From an uncultured cyanobacterium (GTDB lineage: Bacteria > Cyanobacteriota > Cyanobacteriia > Cyanobacteriales > Nostocaceae): a DNA stretch of 44,609 bases. The notes under the pieces are model-generated. The model saw only the letters and a list, made by a program, of their open reading frames with translations, was not told the DNA's origin and ran no database searches. The stretch's first letter is position 1. Each line of letters begins with the position of its first letter. The stretch is from contig CAINGU010000074.1 in the NCBI GenBank assembly GCA_903848645.1, positions 1-44,609 on the forward strand, written 5' to 3'. This document shows, piece after piece, positions 44,577 to 44,609 of the stretch. The translations under genes and the position numbers were made by a program.

Positions 44577-44609
44577 AGAATATTTGTTATTAACTATAAA
44601 TAGAATGCA
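44473..44609. mobile_element. Possible end of an ISL3-type insertion sequence
   Basis: From 44473 the sequence starts GGCTCTTCGGTACTTG, resembling the GGCTCTT-type termini of ISL3-family elements, exactly where hepT is interrupted. No transposase is visible because the window ends 137 bp later. The other end and target duplication cannot be checked here. Confidence 0.35.

Overview
The window is a chromosomal stretch from a cyanobacterium, most likely a filamentous Nostocales member (Anabaena/Nostoc/Dolichospermum-like). The reasons are scattered HIP1 octamers (GCGATCGC), short tandem heptamer repeats and mobile hairpin repeats of the kind known from heterocyst formers, a chlorophyll-biosynthesis gene (chlM), a group 3 sigma factor of the SigF type, and an AvaK-like PRC-barrel protein. 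The assignment rests on recognised families, not on an alignment. No rRNA, tRNA or CRISPR array was seen.

Layout. 1-8.1 kb: the start of a secreted protein (cut by the window edge), a membrane-anchored protein of unknown function, then sigF, a Ser/Thr kinase with a repeat-rich tail, a membrane GTPase with a DUF697-type tail, and a divergently transcribed sensor histidine kinase. 8.1-10.4 kb: a small EF-hand-loop protein, chlM, and a mazEF toxin-antitoxin pair with a plausible promoter and operator. 10.4-15.4 kb: a MoxR ATPase / DUF58 / transglutaminase set and a small membrane protein. 15.6-21.1 kb, minus strand: an MgtA-type P-type ATPase and a cluster of stress-type proteins (two CsbD, one BON lipoprotein, one YflT-like glycine-rich protein, one PRC-barrel/DUF2382 protein). 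21.1-25.8 kb: a 728-bp repeat-rich spacer, a YdcF-like membrane protein that seems to lack its catalytic domain, an ABC exporter, a HupE/UreJ-type membrane protein and a coiled-coil protein.

25.8-33.6 kb is the accessory core. It holds surE, a PIN-domain module, a 69-bp remnant of a second surE 5' end, a candidate 43-residue membrane peptide, and a two-gene operon. That operon encodes a Ser/Thr kinase fused to a superfamily 1 helicase, followed by a winged-helix protein with one phospholipase-D motif. This architecture matches the type I Mokosh anti-phage system (mkoA-mkoB). A VapBC-type pair follows. By eye the island is more AT-rich than its flanks, and I saw no HIP1 site between about 24.97 and 42.76 kb.

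33.7-44.6 kb: a subtilisin-like protease with Glu where Asp is expected, rpe, a nucleotidyltransferase next to a GIY-YIG protein, an aldo/keto reductase, an alpha/beta-hydrolase-like protein, an MFS transporter, ilvB with an unusual C-terminal zinc ribbon, and an MntA/HepT pair. Its hepT is broken by what looks like the end of an ISL3-type insertion sequence.

The most interesting material is the Mokosh-like operon and its setting between toxin-antitoxin modules and a surE remnant. Next come single-gene oddities: the zinc-ribbon acetolactate synthase, the Glu-His-Ser protease, the MazF with an internal insertion, the catalytic-domain-less YdcF relative, and repeats that have become coding sequence.
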